Shown: piece by piece, positions 11,520 through 22,500 of the stretch
How positions within the stretch are numbered: the stretch's first letter is position 1
Layout: every line of letters begins with the position of its first letter
Source of the DNA: Onchidella celtica
Lineage: Eukaryota; Mollusca; Gastropoda; Systellommatophora; Onchidiidae
Direction of reading: 5' to 3'
NCBI GenBank assembly: GCA_963931925.1
Contig: OZ007570.1
Span: 60,250,848 to 60,314,847 of the forward strand
Length of the DNA stretch: 64,000 nt
Program-made: the position numbers and the translations under genes
The notes under the pieces: generated by a model
The model's input: only the letters and a program-made list of their open reading frames with translations
Databases searched by the model: none
Told to the model about the DNA's origin: nothing

Positions 11520-12993
11520 AAATGAAATTTTTGATTAGAGTGTGTAGGATATTGGGCAGAAGAGAGTTGTCATCTGAACTTGTGAGAACACACTATTGTG
11601 TGATTCACGGTAGAGCCAGGGATATGACTATCACTCTTGAGCTGAATATTGATCCTGAATTCAACTGTGCATGCCTTTCTAGCCTTAAAGAGACTTTGTT
11701 CTCATTACAACTCATTCACTGAGGTTATCTCTCTCTGGTGAAATGGTGGAAATGCAATCTACCAGCAAGTCAGTGTTGAAACAAAGTGTGTAAGATTTCT
11801 ACTGAAAATTTCACCATGGGGTTACACATGTAGACATCCTTGCTGCCTGTGGACCCATGCCACGACCAGTTTTCCCAAACAAAGTGTCTGACTTTATCAC
11901 TTCAGAGGTGAAGGGACTTATCCTTCGTGATAAGAATGCACGTATTTTGTACGTGGTTTTCGACCAGTGTTTCAAACTAAGTAGAAAGTGCTGCTGCCAT
12001 GCCCCCCCCCTCCCCCGAGAGGACTAAATCGTCTTTTTTTTTTTAGTTTAACACTACGAAGAGCCGTCGCGTCCCGAGCAGACCCTTTGTTCTCACTATG
12101 GCTACGTACGAAGAACAAACCAGACGGATGACTATCAGCCAGGTGAGGTCTCTGTAGCACTCAGTGAGTACACATCACATGGTCATAGGCCCAGACTCAC
12201 AACTAGTACAACTGGGAGGTGGAATTCAGCACACATGTGTCAATCACGAGAAAGCTGGTATTATTGTGGTATATCACAGTCATGATTCAGGAAATCAGTG
12301 ATGGACATCATCCCAAATGGGATTAAAGAGTTATACAAATTAAAGTCAACTCAGAAGACACAGACGTACTGCCATTATCTCGCTAACACCATGCACGTGG
12401 AAATGCATGGAAGCCTGGTCAATTCTGTGCCTTTCATAAAGGTATTATTGCCAACCAGTAATGTCATGTCCGTTAATAGTGTTTGTCAGCATCCCCGAAG
12501 GCATCATGCTGAACATCTTTGCAATCCATGTCCTCAGTGGGCTTGACACTGTTTCCTCGTTTTGCTATCATTGGAAATACTACAGTTCTCACCAAGTTAA
12601 AAATGCACTGTTCTCTGGTCTTCCAAGAGTTCGTAACACGTATAAAACAGAGGAAGAAATCATAGAATTCTACTTCACTTCATAGCTTCGCTGCATCATC
12701 GGGCGCCGGGGACATTCTTGAGGAAAATGCATCTTTTCAGCACGAAAATTGCAGTCAAGAGGTTAGTCACACCAAAGCTGCTCAGCTTTTCACCATCTGT
12801 GAACAGTATCAGACACATTGGTGGCTCATTTCCAAACTTCAGCCCTCTCCACTGTGACTGCATGGTCTGTGGAGATGCAGTTGAGAGCACCAAAAACGAG
12901 CTGCAGAACAAGCTAATGTATTACCTGAATTCGGTTGTGCAAACGAAAGGAGACAACCTCTATAGCTATCCTGTTAGGGATGTAGGAGCTTAA
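11520..12993 (+). pseudogene. Decayed member of a dispersed gene family with an (F/V)xGxDTVSSF motif, copy 2
   Basis: Several short plus-strand frames in succession look like pieces of one large protein: a segment near 11640, one with VVFDQCFK near 11960, and one with MDIIPNGIKELYKLKST at 12301. Next comes one with GLDTVSSF near 12540, and a C-terminal piece ending with PLHCDCMVCGD and a stop at 12991-12993. The pattern resembles a large, uncharacterised animal family, often transposon-associated, whose hallmark is a GCDTVSSF-like segment; here C has become L. Frames are broken by stops and a homopolymer (12001-12040). Function unknown. The match is from memory of the family pattern, so confidence is moderate. 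Confidence 0.4.
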
Positions 12994-13600
12994 ACGAATC
13001 CAGCTGAAGACCACTAAAAACCAGTTTCCTACCTCATCAGTGAATTGGATGTGACTCACCTAAAAATGAGAACCGTCCCACTGAAGTTATTATGGTTGAA
13101 GTAATGGGGCATTGGTGAAACAGTGATGGCATGACAAGAATATCATTAATGACCCCAGTAACACATCTATTGATGCGGTGGTGATCAGTTTGTAGGTGTC
13201 TTTGGAGACTATATGCATCTGCATCACCCCTCACCCATTCAACAATGGTTTTGTTCGAATTAAGATTAAACAATTGGCATCAAATATATGTATGTCTATT
13301 TTGATATGTTTCTGTTTGTTTTTACAAACTCGATCATTTCCAACTGAAAAAAAACAACAACAACACTTTGGAAGTTGCTCTCAATTGTAATGTGAAGGAC
13401 ACCGGACCTTTTCAATGGTGGCTATCTTGGAGTTCGTCATTCATTGAATAACGCTCAAATTCTCACATATGGCATCGATCGGATCTGGAACCGAAATTTG
13501 TTTTTCATTCAAAACCTGATTTGAGGTCTTTATTTTAGGAGGTTCGCTGCCCTTGGCATTTACACCTCACTTTACTTGTTTTTTATTATTTCTTGTTCTG
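12994..13600. other. No gene recognised
   Basis: This may be the 3' end of the preceding decayed gene; a poly-G run lies at 13602-13617. No supported coding frame. Confidence 0.3.
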
Positions 13601-13654
13601 GCGGGGGGGGGGGGGGGATGATATGGATACATTTTAATCTATTAATTTCAATTT

Positions 13655-13985
13655 TGCCCGGGCAGCGGCCTTTCGGCCTGCTCTTTACGATTTCCAACTG
13701 CCAAGGTATCTTTAACGTGCGCAACGTGCACACGGGCCCTCCGAATTTTTTCGTCCTTATCCGAGAAGACTAGGTACTCGATCCTACCCCCCAATAGGAC
13801 CAGGGACTTGAAAATATGAGAAAAATCCAATTTCCAAGAACTACTCGATCCTACCCCCCAATAGGACCAGGGACTTGAAAATATGAGAAAAATCCACTTT
13901 CCAACATGCCTGCACTGCCCGGGTTTAGAACCCGGGACCCTTGGCATGAGAGGCGAGCACCTTGCCTCTAGACCATCTTGTCCCC
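13655..13985 (-). repeat. tRNA-derived SINE
   Basis: On the minus strand the head (13985 to about 13918) has an A-box-like TGGTCTAGAGGCAAGG and a B box GGGTTCTAAACCC. The body follows with GTGTGCACGTTGCGCACG and TTAAAGATACCTTGGCAG. The same head and body, diverged, occur on the plus strand at 59189-59610. A stretch of about 70 bp containing ATCCTACCCCCCAATAGGAC is duplicated in tandem (about 13773-13900). This is a SINE rather than a functional tRNA: the stems do not pair as a cloverleaf. Confidence 0.7.
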
Positions 13986-14690
13986 TTTTTCTTTCAAAAC
14001 CAGCAGGAAACTTTCAATATATACCCAGTTTCGAAACAGGGTATACTTAGGCCACGCTAAGACTGATAGTTTGTTCGACGTTGTCTGCAGATCGCACTGG
14101 ACAGTACAGAGGGGTTTGTCAATTTGACTTGTTTCTCAAGCACTAACATAATTATTGTTTCCACAGCACATTCCGATATAATTCAGTTTGAATGAACCTG
14201 GCTTGAACTGAAGTAATGAAACAACTAACTCTTGCTAGCAATATTGTATACATATCTCAGCATCAACAACAGACGTAACGTACTATTACTAACATTTCTC
14301 AATATTATGTGAAGCAGTTCAGAGCGGATCCTCCAAATAGACGTATTACTGTAACTGCCATTATTACTAATTTGATCACCAAATTGTTACATTATGTTTT
14401 TCCAAAACTTCTATTGGTACTTGTCTATGATAATAGGCAGTAAAGTTCAACCTTAGCCATCTAGTATATTTTATAAGATTTTTTTAAATATTGGACCCGC
14501 AATGTTTAGCGATATAAGGGGTATAGTTTTGAATTTTGTCGAGTAGATTTCCTGTAATAAACACAAATCAGTATGAATAACTTTCATGTGGTAGGAATTT
14601 GGATTCTTTTTAATTTGATGAATATTAAGCATGGGTATCTCTTTGATATTTGGCTGGGTACAACTTAATTACTGTCATTTGGGCTGAAAT
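13986..14690. other. No gene recognised
   Basis: AT-rich intergenic sequence upstream of lectin gene 1. No coding frame, RNA gene or clear repeat structure was seen. Confidence 0.3.
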
Positions 14691-15470
14691 GGGCGCTAAT
14701 CTGTAATGTCATGTAGGGGGTGTTTTTGATGAATTTCTTAGCGTTGCCATCCTTTATCTCATTATATCCGGCATTTTCAGTAGCCTCAAGTGGCTCTCCC
14801 AACATTTATAGCAAAATCAGGAGTATATATTTTTGTGCAAGGTTCCCGACCATCTGACGGCTTGGCCCCCTACTAGTAGTAGGAAACTTTCCTTTTTTCT
14901 TTTTTACAAAACACGGGCTAGTAAATCTGGGGATATTTTAACTATAAAATGCGGTGTAGAAAAGATTATAAGATTTAACTTCGAAATTTTTTGTCGCTGA
15001 AGAGAATACGAACATGTACCCATAATTTCATTCTTCCACGGCAAGTTACATTTAAAAAAAATATGTAAGTGAAAACTGCATATTTCTAGGTTTTGTGGAT
15101 GTGTCGTAAGTTCTCGGTGTAAGTTTTATCACTTGCTATAATTCGTTTTGATAACCATGTCTTGCATTTCAGGCCTGAATTGCGCACTTTAAAAACGACC
15201 TCATTAAGGAAGATATCATGTTATTGTTTGTAACGGCGAGAAGAAAGTGAATTCCATGATATGCTCCAAATATCTTCAACTTATAAACTGAATACATAAT
15301 TGCCAAATTACTGGTAGGCTCCACTGAGCAAACATGCACTTCATAAAATATCAAATAGTACAACCCAGCGGGAGACGCAGCAGGTCAGTCTGATTGGATA
15401 AATGCTAGCCAATGAATGCAACATAAATGACACCAATTTGAGATGATTGGAAAAAGATGCCAGTTCTTCC
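14690..15470 (+). promoter_or_regulatory. Upstream region of lectin gene 1
   Basis: Non-coding. Blocks at 14745-14860 and 15260-15470 align with 4365-4480 and 4510-4720, so this upstream sequence is shared by two lectin-type promoters. It presumably holds the cis-regulatory sites of the gene, by inference from position and conservation between the copies. Confidence 0.45.
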
Positions 15471-15548
15471 TATAAATAGAGAGAACTGGGATATGCAGAC
15501 ATTGATTCTCCTGCATACAGTTAGTCTGTTTCGACTGTTTCAGATCTG
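15471..15548 (+). promoter_or_regulatory. TATA box and untranslated exon 1 of lectin gene 1
   Basis: TATAAATA lies at 15471-15478. About 30 bp downstream begins a short non-coding exon that ends CAGATCTG|GTAAGT, with the donor at 15549-15550. The arrangement is conserved at 4640-4794. It sits about 4 kb upstream of the signal-peptide exon, the gap being mostly one P-type transposon. The transcription start is inferred, not seen. Confidence 0.6.
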
Positions 15549-15871
15549 GTAAGTTGCTAATGTCGTGACCACATGAGGGAACTGTTATATATTATTTATA
15601 TTTTATATAAACAATGACTGGGACCTGTTGGGATGTGTTAGGGAATCATTTTCAGAATGTGTATGTAAAGGACCATCACTGTTTCCTATTGCCGAATTGA
15701 AGATTATGAATTCAATTCCTATATGACATCTGTAGTCTGTGGTGATCAAAGTCATTAGACGTCAGACTACCCAGATATTGCTTCAATGTTGAGACAGAAC
15801 ATTCCATACCATATTCGGGCTGAACACTGTCATGTCATAATATGATTGGCTCAGGATCGATGTATTGTAGC

Positions 15872-15950
15872 CAAGGCCTACTAGATAGACAGGCCGTGCA
15901 CCCGAGAAAAGTAGGTCAATTTGGTAGGCTGGCCTAACCAGCCAGCCGTG
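15872..15950 (+). repeat. Left terminal inverted repeat of the P-type element
   Basis: The 79-bp arm begins CAAGGCCTACTAG and ends CCAGCCGTG. It matches the reverse complement of 19293-19371 at 78 of 79 positions. Confidence 0.92.
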
Positions 15951-16522
15951 TAACTGACCCGCTGACCGGCACTTACATACAGTAGTTAACTGCACGCGCA
16001 TGGATGCATTGTCCGAGTGTCTGATGTTTCTCTCATAACCGTTTATGCAAAACCTGTGCTTTAGTGGATTTAAATAACTTTATTGATTTTTGGTAAGTAG
16101 TCTGATTACCGACAATTATAAAAACGAGACCAATTAAAAGCTCAATGTGACTGTTTTTTTCAAGAATAACATAAGACGAAGTTGTGCATAATATCTCGCT
16201 TCTGCTTGTCATCGTAAAGGGAACCGCGAATCACGAATGTGCTTGGTCTACTGTGGCACCGTTGATTAAATTTAGAAATGGTCTTAGTTGTCGGTAATGA
16301 GAATACTTTCTTTTAAAATGATTTATGTGCATAATTATTTCTAGGTTATAAAATAGCGGATTTTATATGATATTCTGACTGTGTGGATTTCACGGAATGT
16401 AAAAGAGTTCGTTGTTTTAATGACTGTGACTGTGAGTGTTAGAAGCAAGCAACAAACAAAGGAGTTAGTTGTGATTTGACTCGAAGCAACAAGTGAGTAG
16501 TGAGTGGTCTAGTAAAATAAAT

Positions 16523-18847
16523 ATGGGACGGAAATGCTCCGTATATGGCTGCAAGACTGGCTACGACAGCCAGCAAAAGGACGATCAAAAAGTAACCGTG
16601 TATGGGTTTCCAAAAGGCACAGATGAGCGCCGCAACTGGATCTCTAGCTTACCAAATAAACTTTCTTTTGAAAGTGTGACTGACTATATGGGTGTATGTG
16701 CCCTTCACTGGCCCCCTAACGTTAATTTGATTCGGCGTGGCAAGTATCTTGTGCCGGCCGTATCACCGTCATTGTTTGAAAATGTGCCTCCTTCTTGCAT
16801 ACCTCCCCGTCCCAGTAATCCTCGGCCAACAACAAAATCTACGAGTGATCGCAGAACAATGGATATTGATGAAATGAATACTTTCCGGGAACAGGACTCG
16901 TTTGCAACGATATGTGACGACAATTCCTGAAGACGCCTCTATTGACGACAAAAAAGAGGAATTTATTCAGCGGCAAATAAATCTACTAAATGCAGCAAAA
17001 AACTCTCGCCTCTATAGTGCAGATGATCTTTGCCTTGCCTTTTCATGGTACGCGAGATCGCGCGCTCTCTACTCCGAACTAAGGCAACACCTCCAGCTAC
17101 CTTCAATAACAACGCTTCGAAAGATAACACGTGCGGCAAAAAACACAGATGACAGTGTTTTTTTCAAAAATATATTTAATGGGCAGGAGGAGAGAAGCAG
17201 AGGATGCATCATCCTAGTTGACGAGGTTTATGTAAAAGCTTCGTTGACTTACAGTGGAGGGGTGATGTTTGGCCATGCTGTGGATGAGCTTACACAAAAA
17301 GCCACGACACTCTTGTGTATTATGGTCAAATGCCTGTTCGGGTCGCAAAAATTCGTTGCCAAATTGTTGCCATGCTGTGCCCTTACAGCAGAATTTCAGT
17401 TTGAGAATGTTCGAAATGTAATAACATCTTTGGAAAACTGTGGTGCTAGGGTGCTTGCAATTATAAATGATAATTTAATAATCGTTTAAACCAAGCTTTT
17501 TTAAAAAAGTTTACTCCCTTCAACCCGACAGCGAAATGGGTTGTTCATTCATTAAACGACCCGTCACAGCCTTTATTTTTGATGTACGACCCTGTGCACA
17601 TTTTGAAAAACATCCGAAATAACTGGATTACTGATAAAACCCAAACTTTAAAGTTTCCAGTGTTAGGGTCATCAGCTGGTGAGTTTAAATTAGCCAGGTG
17701 GTCAGACTTGAAGGAGCTGTTTGGGAAGGAGGCACAGTCGCTTGTAAAGTTATCCAAGCTGACAAAAGCAAGCGTATATCCCACAAGTGTTGAGAGGCAG
17801 AAAGTATCGCTCGCACTGAGTGTATTCTCGGACGAAACAAGTTCAGCCTTAAAAACCTCTGAACACAGCAATGATTCTTGGAAAGACTCTGCAGTTTTCA
17901 TCGATCAGGTTATTAAGCTGTGGAAGCTATTAAACTGCAAAACACCTAATTAGAAAATCCACCTGAAAGACCCCGATCGCCTCGCAATCAATTCAGCTGA
18001 GGACGGCGTGAAAGGTTTTCAACTTTTACAAGACTGGGCATCTTTAGCTGCTGCCATGCGACCAACTGGAGTGAGACTGGCCTGTTTTACCAAAGACACT
18101 TCCGAAGCCTTAGAATGGACATGCAAGTGTGTAACCGACCTCTGTCGTTATCTCTTGTCTACCCCGTCACCCTACAGACACTCATATGTGTGCATAGGTT
18201 TCTTTCAACAAGATGACTTAGAAAGGCACTTTGCACACTTTCGAAGATCCGCAGGGTGCAATTTTTATATTACAGTGCAGGAGGTACTCAGCACCCATAC
18301 AATAGATAAGGCAAAGCTTATGCTTCAACACGCTCCACTGGATTACACAACTCAAGACAGCAACCATAAATGTGACCACTGCGACAAAGGACTCACAGAT
18401 GGGGAGTTTCTTCTCTTAGATGACATGGCAGAGAGTGATATGGTGCAGAATATATCACCAGATGAAAAAATGGCTCTTTTTTATATTGCTGGCTATGTCG
18501 CCTCTAAACACAAAGAATTAGCAGGAGAAGCTGCCAATACTCACGCGGAGGCTTTCATGGAATCTTTGAACCGCGCAGGATTATCGTATCCAAGTGAAAA
18601 GTTTTACAATTTCGTTCTCCTTGGTTATTGTTTCTATGTAAACACGACAGAGCACAACTGCTGCAACAGGATAGTTTCCATTTATGGCAATTTCTGCAAA
18701 GCTTTTAATCTGGATTATATGAATGTGTCCAAGGCAGCCCTTCGCCGTATTGCAAACATATTCATGAAGAGGTACGCACAGCAAAATGCAGCAGAGCATG
18801 GCCCGAAACAAAGGAAAATAGCAAAATTATCATCCCAATCAAGCTAA
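16523..18847 (+). pseudogene. THAP9/P-type transposase, disabled
   Basis: The ATG at 16523 opens a THAP zinc finger: C5, C10, C59 and H62 form C2CH, with W39 and a VPAVSPSLF box. Frame 2 gives way to frame 3 near 16900, which carries the first catalytic-type block VDEVYVKAS to the stop at 17487-17489. Frame 2 resumes with the P-type block DPVHILKNIRNNW (about 17588-17625). An in-frame TAG at 17951-17953 interrupts it, and the block FFQQDDLERHFAHFR leads to the stop at 18845-18847. I see two frameshifts and one nonsense codon, with no GT..AG introns that would repair them. The RNase H-fold transposase is otherwise complete, so the element died recently. Confidence 0.85.
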
Positions 18848-19292
18848 CTATTTTAAAGGTTAGTGTGCATCGTTGTGGTGGTTGTGTATTGAAAATGATA
18901 AACATTGTGATTCGTTATAAAAAGACTAATACAGATGTTTTGGTTGTTGTTAGAAAAGTATTATTTGTTTTGACCGTCGCTTTTAAAAGTAATATTCGGG
19001 TTGCTGTTCTAACACTATGTCGTCTACTAATTATACTAACCCCCCCCCCCCCCGTTCCTGTTCTTTAGTACGCTGTCTCTGTATTATGCCCACCATTCCG
19101 ACTATTCTATATGCCTATGACTCCGCATGTTTGCTTAGAATTCTAAGTTAATACTAAAGAAAAAACAAAAAAAGAAAGAAAGAAAGAGAGAACGAAAGAA
19201 AGAACGAAGGAAAGAAAGGTTCTTCTACGTTATTAGAGGGAGGTGCTGTGGCCTGCTGACCATCACAATTAACAATGCGTAATCTCTCAGTG
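18848..19292 (+). other. 3' non-coding part of the P-type element
   Basis: Sequence between the transposase stop and the right inverted repeat. It contains a C-run (19040-19054) and an A/G-rich stretch (19155-19220). No gene. Confidence 0.6.
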
Positions 19293-19371
19293 CACGGCTG
19301 GCTGGTTAGGCCAGCCTATCAAATTGACCTACTTTTCTCGGGTGCACGGCCTGTCTATCTAGTAGGCCTTG
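19293..19371 (-). repeat. Right terminal inverted repeat of the P-type element
   Basis: This is the reverse complement of 15872-15950, followed directly by the target duplication ATTGTAGC at 19372-19379. Confidence 0.92.
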
Positions 19372-19419
19372 ATTGTAGCCCACCTTTATACCCGTTTATC
19401 TTTCTCTTTATTATCTCAG

Positions 19420-19546
19420 AGTTAGATACAGCTAGAAAATTTTCCATCTCAAATTGGTCGATTGGGAACTGTTTGTCCAAAGACAGTGATGCATACTAAA
19501 ATGTTGAAGGTGCTTGTAGTGGTTGTGAGTGGTCTCGTATTTGCTG
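19420..19546 (+). CDS. Lectin gene 1 exon 2: 5' UTR end and signal peptide
   Basis: The acceptor TTATCTCAG ends at 19419. The ATG at 19489 starts MHTKMLKV, and the next in-frame ATG is four codons later. The donor G|GTGAGT follows 19546 (phase 1). The same exon structure is at 45591-45701 in gene 2. Confidence 0.85.
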
Positions 19547-22500
19547 GTGAGTACCATCAATAATATGTGTATTTTATACTGATTTCACACTGTCGTTTAC
19601 TGTGGTATCATGTGGTGCACAGCTTTCTGCAAGACAACTGACAATATCAAGTTTTAACCACCAGATAATCTTATAGTACCAAGTCTAGACCATCAGACAA
19701 TCTGACAGTTACCAAGACTAGACCATTAGAATCATACTCTGATAGTACCAAGTCTAGACCATCAGATTACCTGACGTTGCTAGTTCACAGATCTAAATGC
19801 ATCAGTATTATGTTTGATATATAAATATTTTAGTACTATTAATTCATTTCCATGTCTCGCTGTCGCAATCTCTCTCTTGCTCTCTTTGTAGCTTTGTCTT
19901 CTTCTCTTCTCTTTTATCTATTGTCGTCATTTTCTCTTTACATTATCTTCTTCATCATTCTTCCTCTTCCTCCATCTGATATAAAAAATGAAAGAAACAG
20001 TTACTCTCTCTCTCTCTCTTGGTCCCCCCCCCCCCGCCCCCACCCCCACCCTCTCTCACTCACACACCTATAATAAATATTAGCATAAACACATAAAATC
20101 ATATTTTCCAAATCTTCTCAGAGATACATACATCTAGCACATTTTTCATCTCCAACTGGTCGAGCGGGAACTGTTTGTCAGAAAAAAAATGATGTTGTGA
20201 TTGGTCTCGTTTTTATTTTTTATACCAATTTCACTCAGTCGTTTACTGTGGTATTATGTGATACACAGCTTTCTGTAAGACGTTTCTGACAATATCAGAC
20301 TTTACGCCTAAGATCATATGATAGCACCAAATGTGACAGACGCTAGTTTGGAGAATTAGATGATGTCGGTTTTTCCGATCTGTAAAGATATGAATATCTA
20401 AATACCACTATCCCCCCCCCCTCTCCCTTTCTCTCTTAAACACACACTTACATGTAATAAATATTGGCATAAACGTATATAAATCAGAATCCCTATCCGT
20501 CCTCAGTAAGAGGTCATTCGTGTCCACGTAGCTGGATTTTGCACAGCGGATACTGCTACGGCTTTTCTCAAGGATTTCTAACATGGGCGGACGCACTGGT
20601 AGGTTGTCTGGGCCAATATCTTCATAAGGAACAACGACTTCTCTGTAAAGAAAAGGAGGAAATTCAAAAAGAGAAGTTATGATAATTGTCCTAATGAAAT
20701 CGAACTACTGGTCCATGGGCAGGTCGGTAGATACTATAAATTGTTAGAATAGTTCAAAGTTAAATCACAGTTGGGGCATGGAAATATGATAGGAATTTTC
20801 CTCTTTGTATCAGGTCCTGAAAACAATTCCAGTAGAAACCAACGTAATCTCTCATAGGCGGAAATTTATAACAGAAAGCTAAGAAGTAAAATCTCATTTC
20901 TTTTTAAAGACATAGCCTTACGTTTTTCTGTTTATGGATACTAAATCAATGCACTTTTAAACCAAGCTGTTTATTTAAGTGAGACTAGAACGACATTTTG
21001 CGATAGATTTTATCTTCTCAATGCAGGCTTTCTGCCGTGCATATGACGGGACTCTGGTTGAGCCAAGAGATGCTTCACTTAACGATTGGTTGAAACAGGA
21101 AGTTCAAGCACGCCAAAGTAAGATTCACCTGGAAAATTAAAACGTCTTTTCTAAGACTGCAACATTATTAATTAAGTTTAGAGTTGGACAACTATTCAGA
21201 GGTGAAAGTAGATTTGCTGTCAATGTTACACTGTTACAAATGGCATGTTGGTGTCACAGGATCGAAGCCATCTCTGTCCAAAACGAAGAAACTTCAAGTT
21301 ATGCTTCCAAACAAATACATTTTTAAAAAGAATTCGGTGGTTTTTAAATTTATTTTTATAATAACAGAAATGATTCCAATTGTCGAGAAAGTAATAATTA
21401 AGTAAAACAGTGATAAACTGCATAATAACATACATGTGTCAGAAGGCACGGGGTCCTGGTGTAAGACTCGGAGGTATTTATTGATTTATGTATTTATTGT
21501 TTATTATTTGTTAACTTAGTATCTTCCAGAACTTTTTTTTCGATTGGTGGCCTCGTGAATAAATTGGGTTTTGCAAGAAAACAATGTCACATTTACTCCC
21601 TTACGGAAGACCATGCATTCCGGTAACTCTACATGTTTTGGCCTAATGATTTATGCAGCATATCAAATGGGAATTCGTTGTCGGCTTATGAAAAATTCGC
21701 AGTTTTCCCCAAAGAGGGGTTAAGCTTTTCATTGACAACTTCCAGTTTCCTTTCCCCTTTTGTTTGCAATGGCATCGGCATCGAGCTACCGTTCTCTCAT
21801 TTTGACAAGTTGAAAAAGATGGAATTTTGTCAGTTGTAGAAGTTAAATGCCCTTTTTCTGCAAAAATTCTAATGTTTTTTCTTCTACTGTGCCATTAAGA
21901 TGTGTAGATGGAAATACAATCCTTGATAGGTGTCATAATCATTTCTATCAAATCCAAGGACAGGTGGCATGAACCGGGACACAAAAAGGATATTTAGTTG
22001 TGTTTTCTCTCGTGGATGGCAAAATTATTCAGGTCACCAGGGATGATAACCTCATTAACAGAATGATTTTGTTACTTCAAGAATTTTTTGAAAATTACTT
22101 TAAATCTGCATTGTTTGACAGGTTTTTTATTGTGACAGTCAAATCATCTGTACTTTAGCAACATTTATGATAAGTTTTAACCAATACAAGGTGCTGCGCA
22201 TAATTTTACATAGTTGCACTAGGTTAATTCCATTGCATTGGTTAAATGAAATAAAACAACATTCATGCATTTGTTTAAATATGGTTTTATATACATGACA
22301 AACATACTTCGTCAGTGAAAGCTACATCTGAGAATTACAATATTCAGTTTTACGATTCTTTTATCATATATTATGCAGGTCAGTATTGTGTACATTAGAT
22401 TTTTCCCTCATGCACTTACCAACTCAGAATTACACGTCAGTCTGTTCGATTTCAAATACAATTCTAGAATGTCACTTGCTTAATCATAATGTGTTTCACT

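Larger units (their letters stand above)
15872..19371 (+). mobile_element. P-element/THAP-type DNA transposon in intron 1 of lectin gene 1
   Basis: The 3500-bp element has 79-bp terminal inverted repeats (15872-15950 and 19293-19371) with a single mismatch, starting CAAGGCCT. It is bounded by perfect 8-bp target duplications ATTGTAGC (15864-15871 and 19372-19379), the size typical of P elements. The interior encodes a THAP protein and P-type transposase with a few disabling changes. Lectin gene 2 has the matching unoccupied sequence near 45528-45570, so insertion followed the lectin duplication. Confidence 0.92.

Noticed and set aside
13918-13985. tRNA gene on the minus strand
   Set aside because: A and B boxes are present, but the acceptor and anticodon stems do not pair and the sequence runs into a SINE body.
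16902-17953. Introns that would restore the P-type transposase frame
   Set aside because: No GT..AG pair removes the frame changes near 16900 and 17485 without losing conserved blocks, and the TAG at 17951 is inside continuous homology; read as lesions.
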